Under the pieces are notes generated by a model that made no database searches, was not told the DNA's origin, and saw nothing but the letters and a program-made list of their open reading frames with translations. DNA of 41,585 nucleotides from Streptomyces xantholiticus (GTDB lineage: Bacteria; Actinomycetota; Actinomycetes; Streptomycetales; Streptomycetaceae): the NCBI RefSeq assembly GCF_014651015.1, contig NZ_BMWB01000031.1:1-41585 (forward strand). The letters run 5' to 3'. Shown piece by piece: positions 1-16,371 of this stretch (its first letter is position 1; each line of letters begins with the position of its first letter). The position numbers and the translations under genes are program-made.

Positions 1-8629
<8,629 letters not shown>

Positions 8630-8689
8630 AACCACTCACCCTCAATGCAGTGATGAATACGAAACTGCCAAGCATGGCAACCTGGCCAT

Positions 8690-8740
8690 GTCTAACAGTC
8701 CGCTTTCGGCCGGGACAACGGCACTTGCAGAAAGCTGCCA
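8690..8740 (-). promoter_or_regulatory. NRPS promoter with conserved operator dyad
   Basis: Read on the minus strand: TGGCAG-CTTT-CTGCAA (8740-8725), six bases, TTGTCC as a -35 box (8718-8713), 17 bases, TTAGAC as a -10 box (8695-8690). The GTG start of the NRPS follows 60 bases after the -10. The same dyad and six-base gap to TTG recur at three other operon heads in the window. That an activator binds here is inferred. Confidence 0.6.
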
Positions 8741-8774
8741 CCCGACGCCCGAGGCCCGTGCCGGGCACGCGTGC

Positions 8775-8787
8775 TAGCGTCGCCGGT
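8775..8787 (+). promoter_or_regulatory. Likely leaderless promoter (-10 box)
   Basis: TAGCGT (8775-8780) ends seven bases before the ATG at 8788. No Shine-Dalgarno sequence is present, so transcription probably starts at or next to the start codon. No good -35 box is visible. Confidence 0.4.
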
Positions 8788-9378
8788 ATGACCGGAGACA
8801 CGAAATCAGAGGCAACTCTGCTCGATCGTCACATGCCGAAATGGCATTTTCGCGAGCACCATTGGGTGGCGGTTCGGGCACCACGCGAGGAAGTGCTGCG
8901 GGCCGCCCGCGAACTGACCTGGCGGCAGGCGCCGGTGGCCCGCTTCCTGCTGGGCTTCACCCGGAACCGGCTGCGTCCCGGTGACCGGGTGCTCGATGAT
9001 TTCGCCAAGGGCGGGGACACCGTACTCGCCCTGGGCGACGACGAGTTCCTGTACGGCGGGATCGGCTCGCAGGCCGGCCCGGTGACCCCGGACCGGCCGA
9101 TGCACGAGGTGTTCCTGGACTACGCGGAGCCCGGCTGCACCAAGGTCGGTTTCCATATGCGCTATTCCGACGGGATACTGGCCACGGAGACCCGCATTCT
9201 CGCCACGGACGAGAAGACCCGGCGCAGCTTCGGCCGTTACTGGGCACTGATCCGCATTCCGAGCGGGATCATCCGGATCTCATTGCTGGCCGCTGTGAAG
9301 CGCCAGGTCGACGGCGGAAGAAAAGGGTCTGCGGGCCGCTCGGCGGAGCGGCCCGCAGACAGTTGCGGTCAGACCTGA
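8788..9378 (+). CDS. SRPBCC/DUF2867-like protein of unknown function
   Basis: A 196-residue protein and the only plus-strand gene within the biosynthetic block. It resembles small actinobacterial SRPBCC/DUF2867-type proteins: an N-terminal stretch HHWVAVRAPREEVLRAARE, a central beta-rich part, a TETRILATDEKTRRSFGRYW segment, and a C-terminal helix with Ile/Leu. The fold assignment is from overall resemblance only, and no catalytic residues can be named. The ATG at 8788 is preferred over upstream ATGs because a -10 box lies just before it. The last ~17 codons run through a perfect terminator hairpin and the stop overlaps the end of the convergent A-T gene by 10 bases, so the C-terminus may be functionally irrelevant. 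Confidence 0.7.
   Translation: MTGDTKSEATLLDRHMPKWHFREHHWVAVRAPREEVLRAARELTWRQAPVARFLLGFTRNRLRPGDRVLDDFAKGGDTVLALGDDEFLYGGIGSQAGPVTPDRPMHEVFLDYAEPGCTKVGFHMRYSDGILATETRILATDEKTRRSFGRYWALIRIPSGIIRISLLAAVKRQVDGGRKGSAGRSAERPADSCGQT
9327..9360 (-). terminator. Strong intrinsic terminator, 15-bp perfect stem
   Basis: Arms 9327-9341 and 9346-9360 are exact reverse complements with a GGCG loop. On the minus strand the hairpin is followed by CCCTTTTCTT, a U-rich tail, and it begins 9 bases after the stop of the A-T gene. The stem can also act on the plus strand, but there it lies inside the convergent coding sequence and lacks a T tail. Confidence 0.85.
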
Positions 9379-12080
9379 GCGTCCCGCACGAGTTCGACGA
9401 AACGGCCTGCCGTCGAGTTGCGATAGAAGTCCTGTGTCGCAACCTTCGGCAGGCCTTTTTCGCGCATTTCCCGCAGCACCCGGATGACCAGCAGCGAATT
9501 GCCGCCGAGCTCGAAGAAGTTGTCCTTCAGAGTGACTTCGGTGTTGAGTGCGTGTCCCCAGAGCCCCAGAATCTGCTCGGTGAGCCGGTCGTGTTCACCG
9601 TCGAGCGTCCCGGCCGGCTCGGCCGCCTCGCCCGTCGCGGCGTCCGGGTCCGTCGAGCGGCCCCCGGCCGGCCGCGCCGCCTCGGGCGCCGGCAGTGCCG
9701 CCGTGTCCACCTTGCCGTTGATGGTCAGCGGGATGGCGGGGAGTTCGGTCACCGAGGCCGGGACCATGTACGCGGGGAGCACGCCGCGGGCGTGGGCCAG
9801 CACGTCGGTGGTGGAGACCGCCGCGCGCAGTGCCACATAGGCGTCGATACGGGCGGTCGCGGAGTCTCCCGGGGTGTCGTGGTTGAGCACGGCCGCCGCA
9901 CCCGCGACGGCGGGGTGGCTGAGCAGCACGTTGCGGATCTCGTCGAGTTCGATGCGGTGACCGCGCACCTTGACCTGGCTGTCCAGCCGGCCGAGGTGGT
10001 CGAGGCTCCCGTCGGGCCGCAGCCGTCCCCGGTCGCCACTGCGGTAGATCCGGCCGCCGCCGTACGGATCGGTGATGAAGCGCTCCGTCGTGAGCTCGGG
10101 CTGCCCGAGGTAACGGTCGGCGACGCCGGAGCCGCCGACGCAGATCTCCCCGGGGACACCGAGCGGCAGGAGCCTGCCACGGGGGTCGCGTACCGAGAGG
10201 GTCCAGCCGGGCAGCGCGGCGCCGACCTTGCGGCCCGCGGCAAGGACGTCGGCGGGGGTCACCGTGTGCGCCGTGACGTGGACCGTGGTCTCCGTGATGC
10301 CGAACATGTTCACGAGCCGGCAGTCGGTGTGGGAGTGTCGGGCGAACCAGGGGCCGAGCATCCGCACGTCGAGCGGCTCGCCGCCGAAGACGACCAGGCG
10401 CAGCGAGAGTTCCTCCGGCCGCTGCCGGTCCGCCTCGACGATCTGGGCGAACGCGGACGGCGTCTGGTTGAGCACGGTCACCCCCTCGCGCACGAGGAGT
10501 TCGTGGAAGAGGTCGGTGTCGCGCGTCACCCAGTAGTCGACGATCACCAGGCGGCCACCGGTGAGCAGGCAGCCCCAGATCTCCCAGACGGAGAAGTCGA
10601 AGGCGCTGGAGTGGAAGAGCGTCCACACGTCGGAGCCACCGAGCCCGAAGTCCTCGCGGGTGGCCTCCAGGAGGGCGGCGACGTTGCGGTGGGGCACGAC
10701 GACGCCCTTGGGGCGCCCGGTCGAGCCGGAGGTGTAGATGACGTAGGCGGTGGCGGAGCCGTCCTCGGACTGGGCGGGCACGGTGTGGCCGTCGCCGAGG
10801 GTGCGCAGTTCGGCGGGGGTGACCACCCGGACGCCGTCGATGGGGGGGAACGGCTCGTCCGCGCCGCCGACGACCACGGACGCCCCGGCGTTCTCCACGG
10901 TGTAGCGCAGCCGCTCCTGCGGGTAGCGCAGGTCCATCGGCACGTAGGCGCAGCCGGCCTTGAGGATGCCGAGCATGGTCACGACCAGGTCGGCGTTGCG
11001 CTCCAGGGCCAGGCCGACCAGGCTGCCGGGTTCCACGCCGAGCGCCGCGAGGCCGGCCGCGGTCCGCTCGGCGCGCGCGTCGAGCTCGGCGTAGGTGAGG
11101 CTGGTGTCACCGGCGGTGAGGGCCACCGCGTCGGGGCGCTGCCGGGCGACGTCGGCGAAGCGTCCGTGCAGTGTGCGGCCGGCGGCTTCGGGGCTGCCCA
11201 CGGGCGGGGTGACGCCCAGCCGCAGCACGGCCTCGGCCTCGCCCGCCGTCATCAGTTCCACGGTGTCGAGGGTGCGCCCGCCGTCCTCGGCCAGCTGACC
11301 GGCCACATGGGCGACATGGCCGGCGAAGCGTTCTGCGACGACCGGGGCCACGGCACCGAGGTCGTGGCGGAGCACGCCGGTTGCCGTGCCGTCCTCGTGG
11401 CGCAGGAAGTGGAGTTCCGCGGGAACGGCCGGGGCGAGATTCGGCAGCCGCCGCTCCCCCGGCCTGGCCGCGTCGATGCGCAGGGCGATACCGGGCAGTG
11501 CCTCGCCGTCCGCCTTGCGCAGGGCTGCGAGGAAGTCGGTGGCGCGCTGCGACTCGTCGACCGGCCGGCCCGTTCCGTAGCGGGCGAGGACCAGCAGGGC
11601 CGCCCCGGTGAGCAGGGCGTCGTCGGTGCGTACGGCGGCGGGCAGCGGCACCGGCACCTCACCGGTGCGGCCGGCGAGCGCCGGGTCGCCGAGGCCCCAC
11701 TCCGGCGGCGCGGCGACCTCCTGCCGGGCGGCCGCCCCGCTGGTGCGCCCGAAGGTGAAGCGCGGCTCGTCGAAGGTGACTTCGTGGCGGCCCACCAGGA
11801 CGAGGTCGGCGTCGCCGTCGGCGTACCGCAGCAGCACCGCGCGCAGCGGCAGCGCCTCGGTGTGCAGCGGCCGTTCGGCCTCCGCGGCGGCCCGGCGCCG
11901 GGCGGCCGGGTGGTCGGCGGTGAAGGGCAGCGCCTCCTCCCACAGCCTGAGCCGTGCGGCCGGCTCCGGCCAGGAGGCGGCGGCTCCGGCACGCAGGCGG
12001 CGCTCCAGTTCGGCGGCATCGACCGGGCCCGGCACCCGGATCACCAGGCTGTGGCAGGACCTGGCCTGACTTCTCGACAT
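9369..12080 (-). CDS. Stand-alone A-T didomain for threonine with vestigial C domain
   Basis: A 903-residue protein. Residues 1-325 resemble the C-terminal part of a condensation domain, but the HHxxxDG motif is replaced by RHEVTFDE near residue 97, so it should not catalyse condensation. An adenylation domain follows (TSGSTGRPKG near 450, FDFSVWE near 493, NGKVD), then a carrier domain (LGGNS Ser near 858). Pocket residues read D-F-W-N-V-G-M-V-H, the textbook threonine code. The main NRPS begins with a C-T pair lacking an A domain, so this protein is the natural in-trans source of Thr. The SyrB1 A-T protein of syringomycin is a known precedent for a stand-alone Thr loader. It ends an operon behind a thioesterase and an SDR. 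Start ATG with CAGGAG upstream. Confidence 0.93.
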   Translation of the reverse strand: MSRSQARSCHSLVIRVPGPVDAAELERRLRAGAAASWPEPAARLRLWEEALPFTADHPAARRRAAAEAERPLHTEALPLRAVLLRYADGDADLVLVGRHEVTFDEPRFTFGRTSGAAARQEVAAPPEWGLGDPALAGRTGEVPVPLPAAVRTDDALLTGAALLVLARYGTGRPVDESQRATDFLAALRKADGEALPGIALRIDAARPGERRLPNLAPAVPAELHFLRHEDGTATGVLRHDLGAVAPVVAERFAGHVAHVAGQLAEDGGRTLDTVELMTAGEAEAVLRLGVTPPVGSPEAAGRTLHGRFADVARQRPDAVALTAGDTSLTYAELDARAERTAAGLAALGVEPGSLVGLALERNADLVVTMLGILKAGCAYVPMDLRYPQERLRYTVENAGASVVVGGADEPFPPIDGVRVVTPAELRTLGDGHTVPAQSEDGSATAYVIYTSGSTGRPKGVVVPHRNVAALLEATREDFGLGGSDVWTLFHSSAFDFSVWEIWGCLLTGGRLVIVDYWVTRDTDLFHELLVREGVTVLNQTPSAFAQIVEADRQRPEELSLRLVVFGGEPLDVRMLGPWFARHSHTDCRLVNMFGITETTVHVTAHTVTPADVLAAGRKVGAALPGWTLSVRDPRGRLLPLGVPGEICVGGSGVADRYLGQPELTTERFITDPYGGGRIYRSGDRGRLRPDGSLDHLGRLDSQVKVRGHRIELDEIRNVLLSHPAVAGAAAVLNHDTPGDSATARIDAYVALRAAVSTTDVLAHARGVLPAYMVPASVTELPAIPLTINGKVDTAALPAPEAARPAGGRSTDPDAATGEAAEPAGTLDGEHDRLTEQILGLWGHALNTEVTLKDNFFELGGNSLLVIRVLREMREKGLPKVATQDFYRNSTAGRFVELVRDAQV

Positions 12081-12120
12081 GGCGGGACTCCTGAAGCAGT
12101 GCGAGGTGTGTGGTGGCGGG

Positions 12121-12975
12121 TCAGCGGGCGCTGAAGCCGCCGTCGACGGTGAGCGTGGTCCCGGTGACCTGCCGGGAGTCGTCCCCCGCGAGCCAGACGG
12201 CCGCGCCCGCGATGTCCTGGGGCTCGATGAGGGAGTTCATCGGCTGGGACTGGACGAAGATCTCCTCGTGCTCGTCGACGTCGACCTCGAGGGAGCGCGC
12301 GATCTCGGCGAGCATCCGGCCCTCGTTGAGCGGGTCGTCGCGTACGGAGCCGGGGCACAGGGCATTGACCCGCACCCGGAACGGCGCGTAGTCGAGGGCG
12401 GCGGCCTTGGTCAGGCCGATCAGGCCGTGCTTGGCGGCGACGTAGCCGGCGAAGTGCCGGTAGCCCACGAGACCCGCGGTGGACGCCACGTTGATGACGC
12501 TTCCGGACCGTTGTCGCACCATGGCCGGCACCACGGCCTTCGTCATCCGCCAGGCACCGGTGAGGTCGATGCCGACCATCAGGTCCCACTCGTCCTCGGC
12601 GATCTCGTGCACGGCCTTGCCGGAAGGGGCGGCGATGCCCGCGTTGTTGAGCAGCACGTCCACCGTTCCGAACCGCTCCAGCGTCTGCCGGGCGGCTTCC
12701 TCGACGGCCTCGGGCCGGCGCACGTCGGCGGTGACGGTGACGACGGCCGCGCCGTGTGCCCGGCACAGCTTCGCGGTGTGCTCCAGCTGACTCCCGGAGC
12801 CGAGCGGGTACGGGACTCCGGGCAGGTCCCCGCCGACGTCGACGAGGACCAGGTCGGCCCCTTCCTCCGCGAACCGCACCGCGCAGGCCCTGCCGAGGCC
12901 GCGGGCGGCCCCGGTGACGACGGCGGTCTTGCCGCCCAGCAGCGCGCGCGGCGTCCGTTCCCGGGTGGCCGTCAT
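12121..12975 (-). CDS. SDR oxidoreductase with mycofactocin-type insertion
   Basis: A 284-residue classical-type short-chain dehydrogenase. It has TGAARGLG for NAD binding, NNAG, a catalytic Ser (NVASTAG) and YVAAK. After beta-strand 2 it carries an insertion (GVPYPLGSGSQLEHTAKL) of the kind seen in mycofactocin-coupled/carveol-dehydrogenase SDRs, which hold NAD(H) tightly. Its ATG overlaps the thioesterase stop (ATGA) and it is followed 40 bases later by the Thr A-T gene. A substrate among carrier-bound threonine or the acyl chain is inferred from position only. No mycofactocin maturation genes are in the window. Confidence 0.88.
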   Translation of the reverse strand: MTATRERTPRALLGGKTAVVTGAARGLGRACAVRFAEEGADLVLVDVGGDLPGVPYPLGSGSQLEHTAKLCRAHGAAVVTVTADVRRPEAVEEAARQTLERFGTVDVLLNNAGIAAPSGKAVHEIAEDEWDLMVGIDLTGAWRMTKAVVPAMVRQRSGSVINVASTAGLVGYRHFAGYVAAKHGLIGLTKAAALDYAPFRVRVNALCPGSVRDDPLNEGRMLAEIARSLEVDVDEHEEIFVQSQPMNSLIEPQDIAGAAVWLAGDDSRQVTGTTLTVDGGFSAR

Positions 12976-13676
12976 GACGCAAGCGCCGCGGCGACCGCGT
13001 CGATGAGCGGCAGCGGCGAGTCGATGAGGTACATGTGGCCGCCGTCCGGCTCCACCAGGCGGAAGGCCCCGGTGGTGGCGCTGCGCCACTCCTCGGCCTG
13101 CTCGCGCGTGACCAACTGGTCGCCTGTGGCGCGCAGCGACGTGATGCCGGTGCGCAGCGGTTCGTCGGAGACGGGCTTGTAGTTCTCGTGCATCTCCACG
13201 TCGGCCCGCAGGATCGGCAGCAGCAGCTCGCGCATGTCCGGGTCGGCCAGTGCGTCGTGCTCGTATCCCGCGAACTCCTGGACACGGGCGAGGAATTCGC
13301 TGTCCGGCAGTCCGGTGGCCCGGCGGGTGCGGCCGGTCCAGGGCCCCGGGGAGCCGCTGACGAAGAGGTGGCTCAGCTCGACAGCGGGATCGTGCTCGAG
13401 CCTGCGGGCGAGTTCGTAGGCGAGTACGGCGCCGAGACTGTGTCCGAAGAGGGCCACGGGGTCGTCGCCGGCCAGGTCGGCGATCTGCGGGGCGAGCGCG
13501 TCGGCGGCCTCGACGACGTCGTGGAACGGCTCGTCGATGAACCGCTCCTCGCGGCCCGGGAGCTGCAGGGGCACGATGCGCGGAGCGTGGTCGGGCAGGT
13601 CTTTCCAGGCGCGGTAGAAACCGGCGCCGCCTCCCGCGAAGGGGAGGCACACCAGTGCATGGGTCATGAGCGGCAT
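12972..13676 (-). CDS. Type II thioesterase (alpha/beta hydrolase)
   Basis: A 234-residue type II thioesterase of the NRPS/PKS editing family. It has the N-terminal CLPFAGGGAGFYRAW block, nucleophile motif GHSLG and catalytic His in DGGHMYLID. Such enzymes usually clear misloaded carrier domains. Because it is the first gene of the operon encoding the stand-alone Thr A-T protein, it may instead or also help move threonine between carriers (inferred). It has Ser, not the Cys of the SyrC/CmaE-type aminoacyl shuttles. A second in-frame ATG lies nine bases downstream (13667) and neither has a strong ribosome site. Confidence 0.93.
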   Translation of the reverse strand: MPLMTHALVCLPFAGGGAGFYRAWKDLPDHAPRIVPLQLPGREERFIDEPFHDVVEAADALAPQIADLAGDDPVALFGHSLGAVLAYELARRLEHDPAVELSHLFVSGSPGPWTGRTRRATGLPDSEFLARVQEFAGYEHDALADPDMRELLLPILRADVEMHENYKPVSDEPLRTGITSLRATGDQLVTREQAEEWRSATTGAFRLVEPDGGHMYLIDSPLPLIDAVAAALAS

Positions 13677-13744
13677 CGCTTTCTGAAAGGGTGCTGCTTC
13701 CCTCGAGGCGGCGTGGGTGCCGCGCTCGCAGCGGCGTCAGTGCC

Positions 13745-13795
13745 ACGGTCACATCGGCGAGGCCCTCGGGCAACGGGCGTTGCAGATTGCTGCCA
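13745..13795 (-). promoter_or_regulatory. Operator dyad and weak promoter ahead of TE/SDR/A-T operon
   Basis: Minus-strand reading: TGGCAG-CAAT-CTGCAA (13795-13780), CGCCCG, TTGCCC (13773-13768). A weak GACCGT sits at the -10 position after 17 bases. Dyad and spacing match the NRPS promoter. The site is embedded in a longer palindrome described separately. Confidence 0.5.
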
Positions 13796-13805
13796 ACGCC
13801 CGTTG
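13771..13805 (-). terminator. 35-base palindrome, hairpin after MbtH gene
   Basis: Arms CAACGGGCGTTG (13771-13782) and CAACGCCCGTTG (13794-13805) are perfect 12-base complements around an 11-base loop. It lies 20 bases past the mbtH-like stop, so it can end the long polyketide operon, though no U-tract follows. It also overlaps the operator of the next operon, so it may be an extended binding site. Confidence 0.55.
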
Positions 13806-13824
13806 CCCGGCCGCCCGTGGGGGG

Positions 13825-14040
13825 TCAGGCGGCGTCCATGGCGACGGCGAGGGACTTCGGCCGCATGTCGGTCCAGTTCTCGTTGATGTGGTCGAGGCAG
13901 GCCTGGCGGCTGTCCTCGCCGTGGACGACCGTCCAGCCGGCCGGCACCTCGGCGAAGGCGGGCCAGAGGGAGTGCTGGTTCTCCTCATTGACGAGGACGA
14001 AGTAGCGCGCGTCGTCGTTCTCGAAGGGGTTGGTCGCCAT
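13825..14040 (-). CDS. MbtH-like protein
   Basis: A 71-residue MbtH-family chaperone that binds and activates NRPS adenylation domains. It starts with the typical ATNPFENDD, and has NEENQHSLWPAFAEVPAGW and the C-terminal NENWTDMRPKSL signature with the conserved Trp residues. Last gene of the long operon, two bases after the DsbA-fold gene stop. It probably serves both the trans Thr A-T protein and the A domains of the NRPS. Confidence 0.97.
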   Translation of the reverse strand: MATNPFENDDARYFVLVNEENQHSLWPAFAEVPAGWTVVHGEDSRQACLDHINENWTDMRPKSLAVAMDAA

Positions 14041-14042
14041 GG

Positions 14043-14684
14043 TCAGTCTTCCTTCACTGTGTGTCGGTCGAAGTGGGCACGGACCGTTCCGACGAAGTCG
14101 GGCAGCCGGTCCACACCCCAGAACTTGTCGAATCCGCTGATGAAGAACGGCACCCCGAACACCCCGTCCCGGTGCAGGGAGCCCAGGGCCGCGAGGCCGC
14201 GCTCGCGTATCTGCGGATCCTGGTGCGCGCCGGCGAGCACGAGGGGGTCGAGGCCGAGCGTCTTGCCGATCCGGCCCATGGTCTCGGGCTCGGAGATGTC
14301 CTCACCGAGCTCCCACCGCGCGCGGTAGGTCTCGTCGATGAACTCCCGCCCGGCGCCCAGTTCGTCGGCCGCCAGATAGGCGAGGTGCGACACCTCCCAG
14401 CGCGGCGCCGGGTCCACGGGCCACACCATCTCGAGGCCGCGGGCCCGGGCGAGCCTGCGGACGTCCTGAAGGATGTAGAGGTGCTTCTCCTTGGACATCG
14501 CCACGTACGGCAGCGCGATGTCGTTGCGCTCGAGGTGGTCCTGGGCGGACTCGTCCGGCTCCCAGAACGGCAGCCATTCGATCCGCTCGGCCACGTCCGG
14601 GTGGCTGCCGGTCAGGTCCCGGTACGCCATCCAGGAGTACGGGCTGCGGAAGGAGAAGTACCAGCGTGGTCCGCGTCGTGCCAT
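14043..14684 (-). CDS. DsbA-fold protein, HCCA-isomerase-like
   Basis: A 213-residue thioredoxin/GST-kappa-fold protein. The N-terminal FSFRSPYSWMA resembles the FDFxSPYSY start of 2-hydroxychromene-2-carboxylate isomerases. There is no CxxC motif, so it is not a disulphide oxidoreductase. GVFGVPFFI near the C-terminus is the cis-Pro loop expected of the fold. HCCA isomerases interconvert cis and trans double bonds with glutathione. Streptomyces use mycothiol, so the cofactor is unclear. Placement between KR and MbtH suggests a role in double-bond geometry of the polyene chain (inferred). Confidence 0.8.
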   Translation of the reverse strand: MARRGPRWYFSFRSPYSWMAYRDLTGSHPDVAERIEWLPFWEPDESAQDHLERNDIALPYVAMSKEKHLYILQDVRRLARARGLEMVWPVDPAPRWEVSHLAYLAADELGAGREFIDETYRARWELGEDISEPETMGRIGKTLGLDPLVLAGAHQDPQIRERGLAALGSLHRDGVFGVPFFISGFDKFWGVDRLPDFVGTVRAHFDRHTVKED

Positions 14685-14713
14685 CACCGCCTCCAAGGGG
14701 GTTCGCGGATGGA

Positions 14714-15460
14714 TCAGATGGTGATGCCGCCGTCGATCTGGAGCACGGCTCCGGTGATGTAGGCGGCCCGGTCGGAGACGAGAAAGGCGACGAGGTCGGC
14801 CACCTCTTCCGCCGTGCCCATGCGGCGCAGCGGGATGGAGGAGAGCGCCTCCTTGCGGGCCTTGTCGTTCATCGCCGCGACCATGTCGGTCTCGATGAAG
14901 CCGGGGGCGACCGCGTTGACGCGGATACCGGACCGGCCGGTCTCCTTTGCCAGGGCACGGGAGAAGCCGATGATCCCGGCCTTGGAGGCGGAGTAGTTGG
15001 TCTGCGTGCCGTGCCCGTACACGCCGGCGACGGAGGAGATGTTGACGATCGCTCCGCTGCGGCGCTTCATCATGCCGAAGACGACGGACCGGCAGACGTG
15101 GTAGACGCCGTCCAGATTGGTGTCGATGACCTGGTGCCACTGCTCGTCCTCCATGAGGACCAGTGGGTTGTCACGGGTGATACCGGCGGCCGTGACGGCC
15201 GCGTCGATCTGCCCGAACTCCTCCTCGGTGGCGCTGATCCAGGCCCGTACGGACTCGGCGTCGGCGACGTCGACCCGGCTTCCCGTCACGCGTACGCCGA
15301 GCTCCGCGGTCTCCTTCTCCAGCGTGCGCGCGGACTCGTCGTCCGAGCGGTAGCAGAAGGCGACGTCGAATCCGTCGCGGGCGAGGGCGTGGACGGTGGC
15401 CCTGCCGATGCCGCGCGAGCCTCCGGTGACGAGGGCCACCCGGTTCGTGGTGTCTCCCAT
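14714..15460 (-). CDS. 3-oxoacyl-ACP reductase (FabG-like KR)
   Basis: A 248-residue classical SDR with TGGSRGIG, AAG, a catalytic Ser in NISSVAG, YSASK, PGFIETDM, and the C-terminal GAVLQIDGG typical of FabG. It would reduce the 3-oxo group of the ACP-bound polyketide with NADPH after each extension. It is the only obvious KR of the operon, so it should act iteratively. Start ATG with GGAGAGA upstream. A short gap separates it from the dehydratase gene. Confidence 0.95.
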   Translation of the reverse strand: MGDTTNRVALVTGGSRGIGRATVHALARDGFDVAFCYRSDDESARTLEKETAELGVRVTGSRVDVADAESVRAWISATEEEFGQIDAAVTAAGITRDNPLVLMEDEQWHQVIDTNLDGVYHVCRSVVFGMMKRRSGAIVNISSVAGVYGHGTQTNYSASKAGIIGFSRALAKETGRSGIRVNAVAPGFIETDMVAAMNDKARKEALSSIPLRRMGTAEEVADLVAFLVSDRAAYITGAVLQIDGGITI

Positions 15461-15484
15461 GATGTCTCTCCGTGAGTGTGCGAA

Positions 15485-15970
15485 TCAGGTGGTCGCGGCG
15501 GCGGGGCGCAGCGCCTCTGCGGGCCGGAAGGCCATGACGATGCGGCCGACGCTCATCACCGTCTCGCCGGCCGAACGGCACTCGCCCTCGAACAGAACGG
15601 TGTCGTCGACCCGGCGGTGGAGCCTGACCCTGTGCTCCAGGACCTCGCCGGGCAGCACGGGCCGGTGGAACTCGACCCCGGTCATGGAGCCGAAGAGCAT
15701 GACCTGCCCGTCGAGGACGTCCGGGTTGGGGTCGTCCCAGGTGGCGAGGACGCCGGCCGACTGGCACCAGGACTCCACGAGCAGGGACTTGGGGTAGGCG
15801 AAGTCCTCCTCAAGACTCTGCGGGCCGAGCTTCTCGTACCAGGGCTCGTTGCAGGTGACCGCCTTGAGCGCGGTCAGCCGCTCGCCGGGTACGACGTCGA
15901 CGACCCGGTCCACGAGCAGCATCGGGAAGCGGTGCGGCAGCCGTGCCCGGATGTCACGCTGTCCGGTCAT
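15485..15970 (-). CDS. FabA/FabZ-like hotdog dehydratase subunit lacking catalytic His
   Basis: A 161-residue hotdog protein starting with the FabZ-like LPHRFPMLLVDRV. At the FabZ active-site helix it reads VTCNEPWYEK and later YPKSLLVESWCQ. The Glu of the active-site helix is kept, but the His of the usual GHFPG motif is missing. It overlaps the next hotdog gene by ATGA, so the two products probably form a heterodimer. Aryl-polyene systems of Gram-negatives use a comparable pair (ApeI/ApeP). It would form the trans enoyl bond after KR action. Confidence 0.85.
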   Translation of the reverse strand: MTGQRDIRARLPHRFPMLLVDRVVDVVPGERLTALKAVTCNEPWYEKLGPQSLEEDFAYPKSLLVESWCQSAGVLATWDDPNPDVLDGQVMLFGSMTGVEFHRPVLPGEVLEHRVRLHRRVDDTVLFEGECRSAGETVMSVGRIVMAFRPAEALRPAAATT

Positions 15971-16371
15971 GCCGCCACCTCCGGGGCCGCGGTGCGGGCG
16001 CGGTAGCGCAGCCGTACGGTCGCGGCGTCACCGCGCCGGGTGGCGAGCTTCGCCCGGCACAGCCAGTCCCCGGCGGGGGTCTGCTTCCAGCCCATGGCGA
16101 TCTCCAGCCGGTCGCCGGGGAAGACGGGCCCGGTGAACCGGGTCGACTCCACTGCGGCCAGCTCGGCCGCCTTCGCACCACCGGGTGCGGTGGCCACGGC
16201 CGCGAGATGGGTGCACTCCACCAGGCAGACACCGGGGAAGATCGGAAAGCCCGGGTAGTGGCCGGGCAGCACGGTCTCGCTGTCCTCGACGGTGAAGCGG
16301 GCGGCGGTGTGCGACTCGTCCTCGGCGGGCAGCACCTCGACCCGTCCCGCGAGCGGGCTCGCGGCGGACAT
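15967..16371 (-). CDS. FabZ-like hotdog dehydratase, catalytic subunit
   Basis: A 134-residue single-hotdog dehydratase with GHYPGFPIFPGVCLVE, which supplies both the catalytic His and the Glu of FabZ enzymes. It lacks the N-terminal RFPxLLVDR block, which its neighbour has. Both ends overlap adjacent genes (ATGA with the upstream ACP stop and the downstream dehydratase start), implying coupled translation and equal stoichiometry. Confidence 0.87.
   Translation of the reverse strand: MSAASPLAGRVEVLPAEDESHTAARFTVEDSETVLPGHYPGFPIFPGVCLVECTHLAAVATAPGGAKAAELAAVESTRFTGPVFPGDRLEIAMGWKQTPAGDWLCRAKLATRRGDAATVRLRYRARTAAPEVAA

Noticed and set aside
9363..12134. 923-codon plus-strand frame opposite the A-T gene
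   Set aside because: It is antisense to a clear adenylation-carrier protein and shows no recognisable motif.
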